Source: Acinetobacter vivianii
Lineage (GTDB): Bacteria > Pseudomonadota > Gammaproteobacteria > Pseudomonadales > Moraxellaceae
Length of the DNA stretch: 64,000 bases
Direction: 5' to 3'
Assembly (NCBI RefSeq): GCF_014635885.1
Contig: NZ_BMDR01000006.1
Coordinates: forward strand, 163,653 to 227,652
The notes beneath the pieces are model-generated. The model made no database searches. It saw nothing but the letters and a program-made list of their open reading frames with translations, and was not told where the DNA came from. Made by a program: the position numbers and the translations under genes. Positions within the stretch are counted from its first letter, which is position 1; the number at the start of each line of letters is the position of its first letter. Positions 38,523-47,210 of this stretch are shown piece by piece.

Positions 38523-39218
38523 ATGCGTGTAGATATTTGGTCAGATGTGGTCTGCCCTTTTTGTTATATCGGTAAAAAACGTCTTGAACATGTCGCAGAA
38601 GAAGCAGGCATCGAGCTTGAAATTCACTGGCATAGCTTCGAGCTGGATCCAGATGCGCCAGCCAAGCATGACACATCGAATACCGAACGCTTAGCCAAAA
38701 AATATGGCCGTAGTTATGCGGAAATGGAAGACATGGAGCGCAATGTTGCAGCGATGGCAGCAGCTGAAGGCATCGACTTCCAATGGCAAAAAGCCAACTC
38801 GGGCAACAGCTTCAACGCGCATCGAATTATTCATCTTGCCCAAAGTAAAGGCTTGGGCAATGAAGCAGAAGAGGCATTCTTCCATGCCTATATGACCGAA
38901 GGTTTGGCAATTGGCGAACGTGAAGTGGTAGAAGAAATTGCATCACGTATCGGTCTGGATAATGCCGAAGTCGAATATGTACTGGATTCTGATGAGCTGG
39001 CAGATTTCGTTCGCCACGATGAGAAAATTGCGCGTGAACAGTTGAATGTTACTGGCGTACCATTCTTTGTGTTTGATCAAAAACTGGCGCTGTCTGGCGC
39101 ACAGCCACGTGAGATTTTCTTGCAAGCCTTACAACAGGCGCAATCTACATCCTCTGAACAGATTGAGCAGGACGATGCAGCTCAATGTAATGATGAGCAA
39201 TGTGAAATCAAGCCTTAA
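38523..39218 (+). CDS. DsbA-family oxidoreductase (FrnE-like)
   Basis: 231-residue thioredoxin-fold protein with a CPFC active site (WSDVVCPFCYIGKKRLE) near the N terminus and an inserted helical domain typical of DsbA/FrnE. The cis-Pro region is NVTGVPFFVFDQKLALSGAQ. There is no signal peptide, so it should be cytoplasmic, as for FrnE-like proteins (2-hydroxychromene-2-carboxylate isomerase/DsbA superfamily). A C-terminal extension ends in DDAAQCNDEQCEIKP with two extra Cys residues. I start at ATG 38523; an in-frame TTG lies at 38508. Confidence 0.88.
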   Translation: MRVDIWSDVVCPFCYIGKKRLEHVAEEAGIELEIHWHSFELDPDAPAKHDTSNTERLAKKYGRSYAEMEDMERNVAAMAAAEGIDFQWQKANSGNSFNAHRIIHLAQSKGLGNEAEEAFFHAYMTEGLAIGEREVVEEIASRIGLDNAEVEYVLDSDELADFVRHDEKIAREQLNVTGVPFFVFDQKLALSGAQPREIFLQALQQAQSTSSEQIEQDDAAQCNDEQCEIKP

Positions 39219-39607
39219 TTATAAGACTCAGCTGCTTTAATCAAAGGATTAAGGCAGCTTTTAACAACTCAAATAATAAAAATCAGTATTTATATCTCCC
39301 TCTTTCATTATTTATAACCGACTTCATTCGTCCCATTCATGTGGATGACTTTCCCACGTTTTATTTGATGTGCTTTTCACCACTGCTTCTGTGAGGCTGG
39401 TCACAACTCGTCCACAAATTTATAGATGTCTTTTTGCTTTATGATCTAGATATCCGATTCATTGTTTTAAAATGTTTTTATTTTCAAAGACAAACCATGA
39501 TCCATATCTCGATTTAAAATCTCTGAATGTGATTTTCTACTCATTTTTAAGCTATAGATTTTGTCTGGTTTTCTTCTATAATCGTCATAAAGTGACAATC
39601 TTTTGTT
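39219..39607. other. Intergenic region before the 39608 module
   Basis: 389 bases. The left end holds the terminator at 39230-39263. The remainder is AT-rich and has no plausible ORF. A perfect TATAAT at 39577-39582 lies 25 bases before the ATG of the next gene, but without a good -35. Confidence 0.55.
39230..39263 (+). terminator. Strong intrinsic terminator after the FrnE-like gene
   Basis: A 13-bp stem (AGCTGCTTTAATC with GATTAAGGCAGCT, one T-G pair) closed by an AAAG loop and followed by TTT. Confidence 0.85.
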
Positions 39608-39799
39608 ATGAAAATTCGAGAGTTACATGCTCAGATTGAGAGGCCTATTCAGCCACAATTGCTCGATACATCACAGTTTGTCGCAGGGGAAAATACTTTA
39701 CCAACAATAATTGATACAAAACGATTTAAAGCAGCGGTCAAATTTGCACTGATTCATTATTTAAAAACAGGCTCAAGCCTATCTCTAAGGAAACAATAG
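39608..39799 (+). CDS. Small protein of unknown function
   Basis: 63 residues, hydrophilic N-terminal half (MKIRELHAQIERPIQPQLLD) and a short amphipathic helix near FKAAVKFALIHYLKT. No signal peptide or transmembrane segment. Its stop codon touches the ATG of the following 477-residue gene with no gap, which suggests translational coupling and that it is a real gene. A TATAAT at 39577 could give a very short leader, and no clear ribosome-binding site is visible. I do not recognise the family. Confidence 0.55.
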   Translation: MKIRELHAQIERPIQPQLLDTSQFVAGENTLPTIIDTKRFKAAVKFALIHYLKTGSSLSLRKQ

Positions 39800-41233
39800 A
39801 TGGACGTATTAGAGAAAGCACTTTTGGTGGATGAGCTCAAGCATCTCATCGATGGGCTCAAAAATGAGAAAACATCACTTTTTGAAATAGCAAAATCAAA
39901 ACAACGGATTAAAGATATTTGCGCATCTTGCGACGATCCTGCCTTTCAGGATCAATTGACGCCATTCAAGGCATTTATTCTCAACGAAGAGTTTTCGGCT
40001 GAAGATCTAGCCAGTTACGGTTATAGCATGACCTATCGGGGTACTTATAACTTTATGGGACGGGTTGAAAATGCCTTATTTGCTTCGGCTGATATGGGCT
40101 GGGCGGCTTTACGTCAGGCACAACTCTGGCAAATCTGGGTGATTCGTCCTGCTTTATCTTTTCTAAAGAGTCCATGGCTAAACTCATCTACCGATGCCCT
40201 GCAATGGCTACAAAATCATGCCAGCGAATATGTCAAAACCGATTATGAACTCCAGCATTTAATTCCGGTTCTGGAACCTCTGAATGAGCATCCATCTGAG
40301 CAGGATAAGAAAGCATCTACCGATGCGCTTGCCCGACTTAAAAAAGAAACCGCCAACTTTCAAACTCAACTTGACGCAATCATTCAAGATAAAATCCGAA
40401 CCGTTCCAGAAAGTATTGCGCCGCCAGTACCTACAGAGAACCGAATCAAACCCGGTTTTAGACAAAGTGCCAAGCCTTCACCGAATCTAAATAAAGCACA
40501 GCCATTGGCACTCAATGATTTTAATCTGGACGGCCTGATCTGCCGACTGGAACGTATTGATGCACGTACCTTCCCCTCTTTATATCGGGTCGATCTGCAT
40601 AACGATATTGACCAGAATATCAAAATTGACTGGCTCTATTTAAAAGCTGAAAATGAAGCGCAACCAATCTGGGAATCTGCACAGATTTTTGTCGCAGAAC
40701 AGCTCTATGCGCAAGGGCAATTTTCCCATTATGTGGTACTGGTCGGAACCCATAGCGTGGAATACGCCATCACCATTCTGCAAGCCTATACAGATCAGCG
40801 TCATACCCGCACCAGCTCGATTCATCAAACCAGTTGGGCCAATTTCAAACAGCATTATCACCAGCACGAAAGCCTCTTTAATGAATGCATTATGAATGGG
40901 ACCTTGGTGTGGCAACGTGATCAACGCGTTTATCCGTATATCCCAGCATCATTTATCAATACGCAAAAATTTATTCCATTTGAAGAAACCTCTGCGACCT
41001 TTTTTACACCTGTCATTTTATTGCGGGAACGTCAGAAAATCCGTGTGATTCATGGTTTGGAACGAGTGAATCTTTCCAGTGAAGATCAGGCCTATCCATA
41101 CCTCTTATTAGACCGCAGCGATGGTTATACCTGGCAATTGATTCGTCAGGTCATCAGCCGATTGCCACAACCGATCTCGGTGCATGATTTATATCAGGCA
41201 CTGGAAAACAGCATGTCGGTAGAATCGTCTTAA
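39800..41233 (+). CDS. 477-residue protein of unknown function
   Basis: No signal peptide or membrane helix. The first 200 residues are mostly helical with a Trp-rich stretch (MGWAALRQAQLWQIWVIRPA, about 95-114). A proline-rich linker (about 205-235, ESIAPPVPTENRIKPGF) leads to a mixed alpha/beta C-terminal half. Near the end, FTPVILLRERQKIRVIHGLERV resembles the strand-turn-strand and G-x-x-R pattern of ParB-like domains, but this is weak. It follows the 63-residue gene without a gap and ends at a terminator. I do not recognise the family. Confidence 0.7.
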   Translation: MDVLEKALLVDELKHLIDGLKNEKTSLFEIAKSKQRIKDICASCDDPAFQDQLTPFKAFILNEEFSAEDLASYGYSMTYRGTYNFMGRVENALFASADMGWAALRQAQLWQIWVIRPALSFLKSPWLNSSTDALQWLQNHASEYVKTDYELQHLIPVLEPLNEHPSEQDKKASTDALARLKKETANFQTQLDAIIQDKIRTVPESIAPPVPTENRIKPGFRQSAKPSPNLNKAQPLALNDFNLDGLICRLERIDARTFPSLYRVDLHNDIDQNIKIDWLYLKAENEAQPIWESAQIFVAEQLYAQGQFSHYVVLVGTHSVEYAITILQAYTDQRHTRTSSIHQTSWANFKQHYHQHESLFNECIMNGTLVWQRDQRVYPYIPASFINTQKFIPFEETSATFFTPVILLRERQKIRVIHGLERVNLSSEDQAYPYLLLDRSDGYTWQLIRQVISRLPQPISVHDLYQALENSMSVESS

Positions 41234-41259
41234 ACCCATTTAAAAGTCTGATCAATTTT

Positions 41260-41315
41260 AGCCCCCTCATTTTTCTACGTACACAATGAACGTGACGTTG
41301 CAATGAGGGCTTTTT
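41260..41315 (+). terminator. Terminator after the 477-residue gene
   Basis: AGCCCCCTCAT pairs with ATGAGGGCT with a two-base bulge over a long loop that contains ACGT/ACGT, and TTTTT follows. The long loop makes it less canonical. Confidence 0.55.
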
Positions 41316-41442
41316 ATTGCGCTAAATCCTTATGATCTTTAGCATTTTTGTACTGTTAAATTGCTGCTTTTTGTGACTGCCGCTTGATTTTAAGCATTAA
41401 ATCATCAAAAGTTAAACCAAGAACAATATATAAGTCTTTATT

Positions 41443-42570
41443 ATGAATAATTTACAGCAAATGGTGCCATCGCGTATCGTTTTTGTTTTGCTTGCCTTGA
41501 CGATGGGTACGTTAAGTGCAGCCCAAGCAGAAACTACGCCGCAACAGCAAGATCAACAGCCAAATCCGTCGTCACAAAATACGTCGGAAAATGCGTTGGA
41601 CTATATTCCACGTTTGGTCGATGCCACGCCCTCTATTTTTCCCGAGCAGTCAGATAAGGTCACCGTCCCACCAACGGCGGAGACAGAGGATAAAACCTGG
41701 TTTGACAAAAAACAGCGACGAATTCGAGAGTGGGCAGATAATACGTCAGTCAAAATTGATGACTGGTTTGGAGAGGTCGATCCTGACGATCCTGCTTCGG
41801 CAACGATCCGTGTCATGCTGGATAATTACTGGAACGAATATGATAATTATGAGGTCAAGCCTCGTATTCGCGGTAAGATTAAATTACCGACTTTAGAGAA
41901 AAAAGTCAGCGTGGTTTTTGGTGATGACACCTTAGACGATGAATTCAAGAATAATGTAGGCAATACCAATAACCAGCCGAATCAAGATCCGGATAAAAAG
42001 TTTGATTCTAAACAGACCCGTGATAGTAACGGCTCTCTTGCCTTACGTTGGTCAAACTTCTCCAAGAAACTACCTTTTGAGACAGATGCCGATCTTGGTG
42101 TGCGCTCAGGCACAGATATCTATGCGCGCTTAAGAGCTGAAAAACATTGGGATTTACGCAATGATTTCCGCTTTAATGCCGAACAGATCTACCGCTATGG
42201 CAGTAAAAGTGAAAACTATCTAAGAACCAACCTAGAACTGATTCACGCGCGCCCAAACCAGCCTTTCTTATCTAATCAGTTCAGCTTAACCTATGCAGAC
42301 AAGCAGGATGATGATCTATGGTGGGATAACCGTATTTTCCGTCAACACCAGTTCTTTGCACATAACACGTTTAATTATGGTATCTACACAGGTGGTTACT
42401 ACAACAACAGTGACCTACGTTTAAATAATTGGGGCCCATTCGTATCATGGCGTCAACCGCTTTGGCGCGAATGGTTCTATGTACAAGGTGATCTCAACTA
42501 TTTCAATGATCATCGTGAAGACCGAAGTCATTACGTAAGCACCTTTGTCCGTCTGGAAACTTTATTCTAA
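41443..42570 (+). CDS. Outer-membrane barrel-like protein, paralogue A
   Basis: 375 residues. A signal peptide (about 1-30, LLALTMGTLSAAQA-ET) is followed by a Gln/Asn/Pro-rich linker. A region with two acidic tracts comes next (DDWFGEVDPDDPASATIRVM). The C-terminal half is rich in alternating aromatic strands (NAEQIYRYGSKSENYLRTNL, FSLTYADKQDDDLWWDNRIF) and ends in ...RLETLF. A terminal Phe with an aromatic/hydrophobic pattern is the outer-membrane assembly signal. The function is unknown. The next gene is a diverged, shorter paralogue. Confidence 0.75.
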   Translation: MNNLQQMVPSRIVFVLLALTMGTLSAAQAETTPQQQDQQPNPSSQNTSENALDYIPRLVDATPSIFPEQSDKVTVPPTAETEDKTWFDKKQRRIREWADNTSVKIDDWFGEVDPDDPASATIRVMLDNYWNEYDNYEVKPRIRGKIKLPTLEKKVSVVFGDDTLDDEFKNNVGNTNNQPNQDPDKKFDSKQTRDSNGSLALRWSNFSKKLPFETDADLGVRSGTDIYARLRAEKHWDLRNDFRFNAEQIYRYGSKSENYLRTNLELIHARPNQPFLSNQFSLTYADKQDDDLWWDNRIFRQHQFFAHNTFNYGIYTGGYYNNSDLRLNNWGPFVSWRQPLWREWFYVQGDLNYFNDHREDRSHYVSTFVRLETLF

Positions 42571-42590
42571 TCTTCACTCCAGTCTTAACC

Positions 42591-42623
42591 TGCCCAAATG
42601 ATTCATTGTTTGGGCATTTTTAT
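42591..42623 (+). terminator. Intrinsic terminator between the two barrel-like genes
   Basis: TGCCCAAA/TTTGGGCA stem with a ten-base loop followed by TTTTTATTTT, so the paralogues are probably separate transcription units. Confidence 0.82.
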
Positions 42624-42703
42624 TTTAAAAATAATATTTCTTTCAATAAATCCTTAAGCTTTGTTTGTTACCGTCATTTTCTTTTATTGTTCTTGTTTAT
42701 GGC

Positions 42704-43579
42704 ATGCGTCAACAATACGCTCTGGTTGTGTATTTTTTGATTGTAGGGAACCTGTGTCTAGGTAATCTGCTGATGCCTTTATTTCCAATGCTTTTACCTG
42801 TCAGCAGATCATTGCACCCACCCATCACGCTGCATAAAGCCCTTATTCGAGCCCAATACTCACCGAGAGCCAATTTCAGTTGCGCTGAAGAAAATAAGAT
42901 TACTCTCGATGACCAACAACTTGCACAAGATTTAATAGCGGTTTTTGGCAACGATACCCTATGGCAGCGTGCTCAACAGCCTCAGCCAGTCAAGAAATTA
43001 GGTAAAAATAACAAACATCACAGCCAGCAAAAGATTGCTACCCCAAACCCGCTCAGTGCAAGCTGGTCAACCATTTCAAGCCTATTACCTTTTAGTAATG
43101 ATCTTGATCTGGGCGCAAATTCTGATACCGATATCTATGTGCAGTTTCTCGCCAAAAAGAACTGGGCTTTACCCTTAGGTTTACAGCTCAATACGGCGCA
43201 AATTTTCCGTTATGGTTCAAGCAGTAAAAACTATGCCGAAACCAATCTTGATCTGACACAAAAACTTCAGCATCAAAAGCAGCTTTCAACCCAGTTTAAT
43301 GTCTCTAAAACACAAGATGAAGACTATAGCTGGAGCAATCGTACTTTCCAGCAACTGCACTTCTTATCCAAAGACAATTTGAGTTATGGCATTTTGACTA
43401 CAGGGGAATATGAAAATAAAGAACTGCGTGTCAATGAATGGGGGCCCTACTTTTCCTGGCGTCGCCCCATCTGGCGCAACTGGATTTTTATGCAGAATGA
43501 TCTGAATTATTTAAATGTCCCTGCCACCAGACAAGAGGATCATTTTAGTTATCAAATGAGTTTCGAAGCACAGTTCTGA
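42704..43579 (+). CDS. Outer-membrane barrel-like protein, paralogue B
   Basis: About 291 residues from ATG 42704; the frame is open 13 codons further from a TTG. The N terminus is hydrophobic (QYALVVYFLIVGNLCLGNLL) and could be a signal peptide. From about residue 120 it parallels the preceding gene: DLDLGANSDTDIYVQFLAKK, QIFRYGSSSKNYAETNLDL, WSNRTFQQLHFLSKDNLSYG and NEWGPYFSWRRPIWR. It ends ...SFEAQF with a terminal Phe. The acidic linker of paralogue A is replaced by a shorter basic one (KKLGKNNKHHSQQK). No clear ribosome-binding site is seen. Confidence 0.7.
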   Translation: MRQQYALVVYFLIVGNLCLGNLLMPLFPMLLPVSRSLHPPITLHKALIRAQYSPRANFSCAEENKITLDDQQLAQDLIAVFGNDTLWQRAQQPQPVKKLGKNNKHHSQQKIATPNPLSASWSTISSLLPFSNDLDLGANSDTDIYVQFLAKKNWALPLGLQLNTAQIFRYGSSSKNYAETNLDLTQKLQHQKQLSTQFNVSKTQDEDYSWSNRTFQQLHFLSKDNLSYGILTTGEYENKELRVNEWGPYFSWRRPIWRNWIFMQNDLNYLNVPATRQEDHFSYQMSFEAQF

Positions 43580-43626
43580 TGAAAAGATCACCACAATTGT
43601 GGATAACTTTAAAGTTATCCATACCA

Positions 43627-43657
43627 ATAAAAAAACCTCTGCCGAAGCAGAGGTTTC
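43627..43657 (-). terminator. Terminator of htpG
   Basis: AAACCTCTGC/GCAGAGGTTT stem with a CGAA loop (TTCG on the minus strand) followed by T residues. It can also stop transcription from the convergent gene. Confidence 0.9.
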
Positions 43658-43670
43658 TTGATTAAATTGC

Positions 43671-45599
43671 TTATTTCAACAACAAGCTATTGATGCGTTT
43701 GACATAGGCTGCTGGATCTTCTGGTAAACCACCTTCTGCAATCACCGCCTGATCAAAAATCACATTGGCGAGATCATCAAATTGCGCCGAGCTTTCCAAT
43801 TTTTTCACCAATGGATGCTCAGGGTTAATTTCCAATGTTGGTTTAATCTCTGGAACTGCTTGCCCCGCCTGTTTCAACATACGAACCAATTGTGGAGACA
43901 ACTCACCTTCACTAGTAACCAGACATGCAGGTGAATCAACCAGACGTGTCGTAACACGAACTTCTTTGGTTTTGTCTTTTAATGACGTACTTAAACGGTC
44001 TACCACAGGTTTGAACTGCTCTGCTGCCTGCTCTAACGCTTTTTTCTCTTCAGCATCTTGCAGGTCGCCCAAGTCAACAGCACCTTTCGATACATTTTGA
44101 AGCGGCGTACCATCGAATTCAAATACGAAGTTCATCGCCCACTCATCGACACGGTCTGCCATAAGCAGGACTTCGATGCCTTTCTTCTTGAACACTTCAA
44201 GCTGTGGCGAATTCTTAGCTGCAGTCAGGTTTTCTGCTGTGACGTAGTAAATTGCCTTCTGGCCTTCTTTCATACGTGCTTTATAGTCAGCAAAAGACGT
44301 TGAAATTTCATCATTGTTTGAAGTCGCATAACGTAATAGCTTTAAGATACGTTCGCGATTACCAGTATCCTCACCCAAACCTTCTTTCAATACTGAACCA
44401 AACTCAGTATAGAAAGTCTTGAATTTCTCTTGGTCTTTTTCATCTTCAGATTTTGCCAAACCGTCCAGTAAAGTCAGCACACGACGCGCATTACCTTCAC
44501 GAATGGTTTTTACATCACGGCTTTCTTGTAGCAGTTCACGGCTGACATTGAGCGGTAAATCAGCACTATCAACCACACCTTGTACGAAACGTAAGTAGTT
44601 CGGAATCAGGTTATCCGCTTCATCCAGAATGAATACACGTTTTACATATAGCTTGATGCCCGCCTTTGCTTCACGGGTAAACAAATCCTGTTTGGCCTGA
44701 CTTGGGATATACAATAATTGCGTATATTCAGTGCTACCCTCAACACGGTTATGGGCCCACGCCAACGGTTCAGCAAAATCGTGGCTCAAGTTTTTATAAA
44801 ACTCGATGTATTGTTCATCTGTGATTTCATTCTTGTTACGCGTCCACAGCGCGCTTGCCGAGTTAATCGCTTCCCATTCATCGGTCTTCACCATCTGGCC
44901 GCCGCTTGTAGTGTTGGCCTCTTCACCTTCAGCGACTTCGTCCTCTTGCCAAACTTCTTTTTGCATTTCGATTGGCAAGCTGATGTGGTCAGAATATTTA
45001 TTGATGATTTGTTTAACTTTCCACGACTCTAGATACTCAAGCGCATCATCACGTAAGTGCAAGATAATGTCTGTACCACGGGTTGCTTTATCAATGCTTT
45101 GAACTTCAAATTCACCTGTGCCGCCACTAATCCAGCGTACACCCTCTGCTGCATCTAAACCTGCACGGCGTGATTCCACCGTAATCTTGTCTGCAACGAT
45201 AAAACCTGAATAGAAACCAACACCAAACTGACCAATTAACTGCGCATCGGCTTTTTGATCACCGGTCAGTTTAGACATAAAGTCTTTGGTGCCCGACTTG
45301 GCAATGGTACCCAGATTATCAATTGCTTCTTGCTGGCTTAAGCCAATCCCGTTATCCGAAATGGTGAGCGTTTTATTGTCTTTATCTAAAGTGACACGAA
45401 CATGCAGGTCTGGGTCATTTTCATAATATTCAGGATGATTAATGCCTTCGAAACGTAACTTATCGCACGCATCAGACGCATTTGAAATCAATTCACGTAA
45501 GAAAATTTCAGGGTTGGAATACAGAGAATGCGTCACTAAATGCAATAACTGAGCAACTTCAGCTTGGAAACTATAATTTTGTGCGACTTGTTCACTCAT
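43671..45599 (-). CDS. htpG: Molecular chaperone HtpG (Hsp90)
   Basis: ATP-dependent cytoplasmic chaperone, 642 residues. The N-terminal GHKL ATPase domain has [12 protein letters not shown] (Asn binding Mg-ATP), [20 protein letters not shown] and [11 protein letters not shown]. The middle domain holds the catalytic Arg loop region [12 protein letters not shown], and the C-terminal dimerisation domain ends near [11 protein letters not shown]. The acidic loop between N and middle domains ([15 protein letters not shown]) is short as in bacteria. A heat-shock-like promoter is visible upstream. Confidence 0.96.
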   Translation of the reverse strand: MSEQVAQNYSFQAEVAQLLHLVTHSLYSNPEIFLRELISNASDACDKLRFEGINHPEYYENDPDLHVRVTLDKDNKTLTISDNGIGLSQQEAIDNLGTIAKSGTKDFMSKLTGDQKADAQLIGQFGVGFYSGFIVADKITVESRRAGLDAAEGVRWISGGTGEFEVQSIDKATRGTDIILHLRDDALEYLESWKVKQIINKYSDHISLPIEMQKEVWQEDEVAEGEEANTTSGGQMVKTDEWEAINSASALWTRNKNEITDEQYIEFYKNLSHDFAEPLAWAHNRVEGSTEYTQLLYIPSQAKQDLFTREAKAGIKLYVKRVFILDEADNLIPNYLRFVQGVVDSADLPLNVSRELLQESRDVKTIREGNARRVLTLLDGLAKSEDEKDQEKFKTFYTEFGSVLKEGLGEDTGNRERILKLLRYATSNNDEISTSFADYKARMKEGQKAIYYVTAENLTAAKNSPQLEVFKKKGIEVLLMADRVDEWAMNFVFEFDGTPLQNVSKGAVDLGDLQDAEEKKALEQAAEQFKPVVDRLSTSLKDKTKEVRVTTRLVDSPACLVTSEGELSPQLVRMLKQAGQAVPEIKPTLEINPEHPLVKKLESSAQFDDLANVIFDQAVIAEGGLPEDPAAYVKRINSLLLK

Positions 45600-45644
45600 A
45601 AATCACTCCTTATCTGTGAGGCTTATCTATTTGGAATGATTTAT

Positions 45645-45671
45645 GAATGGTGTATATCTTAAATTTTTCAA
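45645..45671 (-). promoter_or_regulatory. Candidate sigma-32 (heat-shock) promoter of htpG
   Basis: On the minus strand TTGAAA (45666-45671) and CACCATTC (45645-45652) are 13 bases apart, close to the RpoH consensus CTTGAA-N13/15-CCCCATNT. It lies about 45 bases upstream of the htpG ATG. Confidence 0.5.
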
Positions 45672-45715
45672 TCCTTGATCTGCATTTTTCAGGCAAAAAA
45701 TGCACAAAATGGCAA

Positions 45716-46066
45716 TTAGAATGGGCCTCGGCTCAATACTCGCTCCTGTAATAGCTGATCAAGCTGCTGTTGACGTTGCCCATAAGCACGTTTGATACAC
45801 GGTGTATTTGCACCACATGAGTTACGTTGTTTTAACCACTGAAATTGTCTGTCTTTTTCAGCATCACGTCCGCCCATTGGCAAGGCATGTAAAATAATCT
45901 GATAGGTGGTTGCCATTCTCACATCCGCATCATTGAGGCTGCGCTCATTACAGATCTGCTGTTCGACTTTCAACTTTGCTGCCTTACACGAATAACTGGC
46001 CGCATACGCCTGAGATAAAAATAACAAGGGGATGAACAATAAGATCGAAGTCATTACTTTTTTCAT
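45716..46066 (-). CDS. LprI-like lysozyme-inhibitor family protein
   Basis: 116 residues with a clear signal peptide (MTSILLFIPLLFLSQAYA). The mature part contains SYSCKAAKLKVEQQICNERS and later RNSCGANTPCIKRAY, the spaced Cys pattern and C-x5/7-ExxIC core of the LprI N-terminal domain. Four Cys residues are available for disulphides in the periplasm. Some members inhibit lysozyme, but most are uncharacterised, so the activity is inference from the domain only. Confidence 0.8.
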   Translation of the reverse strand: MKKVMTSILLFIPLLFLSQAYAASYSCKAAKLKVEQQICNERSLNDADVRMATTYQIILHALPMGGRDAEKDRQFQWLKQRNSCGANTPCIKRAYGQRQQQLDQLLQERVLSRGPF

Positions 46067-46156
46067 GATGAAGGTCTCACTTTTATTAAGATTATTTTTT
46101 CAGCATACAAAACTCTCTGTGTAAGGCCTGTATCTGTTTTATATGGGAATTGCAAA

Positions 46157-46186
46157 AATAAAAAAGCCTCACAAAGTGAGGCTTTT
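46157..46186 (-). terminator. Terminator of ompW
   Basis: AAAAGCCTCAC/GTGAGGCTTTT stem with loop AAA; on the minus strand a T-rich tract follows. It sits 17 bases after the ompW stop. Confidence 0.9.
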
Positions 46187-46202
46187 CAGGCGCAAGTTCA
46201 GC

Positions 46203-46805
46203 TTAGAACTTATAGCTATAACCCAATGTATATACCATCGGATTGATGTCTAGATCAGTCAACTTCTGACCATTTAATTTTACTTCAGGACTGATTTGTG
46301 CATAACGCGCATCAAAGAATACACCCCAGTTTTTTGCATCAGCTGGCTGGAAATTGAAACCTAACTGGCCCGCGAAACCAAAGTCTTCTTTCACTTTTAA
46401 TTTTGCGCCCTCTAAAGCACCTGTTGTTTCTTCATCCCAAGTTACAAAAGCTGTGCCACCTACACCAATATAAGGTGTGAAACGGGTTGAGTTTTTAAAG
46501 TTATATTTAAAAGTGACAGTAGGTGGCAATTGTTTAAGCTTCGCTACTTTTTCACCATTTAATGACACATCATGTGAAATTGGTGTCGCCAGTAATAATT
46601 CGGCAGAAAAAGGCGTATCACCGAAGAAATATTCAACCGAAGGTGTAAATGCAAATTCATGATCTGCCTTTAATGTGCCAACACCTGCAACCACAGTATC
46701 GTCTGTTGGTGAAATTACACTTCCACCAAATTTAACCTGAAAGCCCCCTGCAAATGCAGTTGAAGATACCCCCAATAAAGCAACAACTAAAAATTTCTTT
46801 AACAT
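46203..46805 (-). CDS. ompW: Outer-membrane protein OmpW
   Basis: Eight-stranded outer-membrane barrel, 200 residues. A signal peptide (MLKKFLVVALLGVSSTAFA) is followed by FQVKFGGSVISPTDDT, the family start. Further hallmarks are EFAFTPSVEYFFGDTPFSAELLLATP and TVTFKYNFKNSTRFTPYIGVG in the barrel core, and the C-terminal YTLGYSYKF with terminal Phe. OmpW proteins form small hydrophobic channels and are linked with iron, osmotic and antibiotic responses in Acinetobacter. The gene is monocistronic, with an AT-rich upstream region. Confidence 0.92.
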   Translation of the reverse strand: MLKKFLVVALLGVSSTAFAGGFQVKFGGSVISPTDDTVVAGVGTLKADHEFAFTPSVEYFFGDTPFSAELLLATPISHDVSLNGEKVAKLKQLPPTVTFKYNFKNSTRFTPYIGVGGTAFVTWDEETTGALEGAKLKVKEDFGFAGQLGFNFQPADAKNWGVFFDARYAQISPEVKLNGQKLTDLDINPMVYTLGYSYKF

Positions 46806-47210
46806 TTAAACAACCTCTTTAACAATTTATGTTCTTGTTCAACATAATAAACACGCATATTTACATTATGCAATAGAGATTAATTCCAACTATTTTAATT
46901 CACTTTATAATGCATTGAATATTAATAAAATATAATTGTTAAAATATGTAATAATTATTAATTCAGACTATTTTAATCAACTTAACCCCCTATAAAACCT
47001 AGTATTTTAATCAGATTAAGATAAAGCAAAAAATATATTAAAAATAAATTAAGTCAGATTTAAAAATATAATCACATATAGCTTAATATTAAAGCCACAT
47101 TATAAAATTAGATTTAAAAAGAGACAAAAAATGTCATTTAATGATTGTTTTTATATTTAAGCCACACTTTATAAAACAAAAAAAATGGCTCATCAATGAG
47201 CCATTTCTGA
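46806..47210. other. Very AT-rich intergenic region upstream of ompW
   Basis: 405 bases with extreme A and T content, many TAAT/ATTA motifs and no ORF with coding character. ACTATTTTAATT/C occurs at about 46888 and 46968, with a related GTATTTTAATCAG at about 47000. The right end holds the terminator of the antiporter gene. Its composition suits a curved, nucleoid-protein-bound promoter region for ompW. Confidence 0.55.
47178..47206 (-). terminator. Terminator of the Na+/H+ antiporter gene
   Basis: ATGGCTC/GAGCCAT stem, extendable by AT pairs, with T residues following on the minus strand. It overlaps the last bases before the stop at 47211. Confidence 0.82.

Noticed and set aside
39577..39582. 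Full promoter call for the 39608 module
   Set aside because: The -10 is perfect but no -35 at suitable spacing was found, so I only mention it in the intergenic entry.
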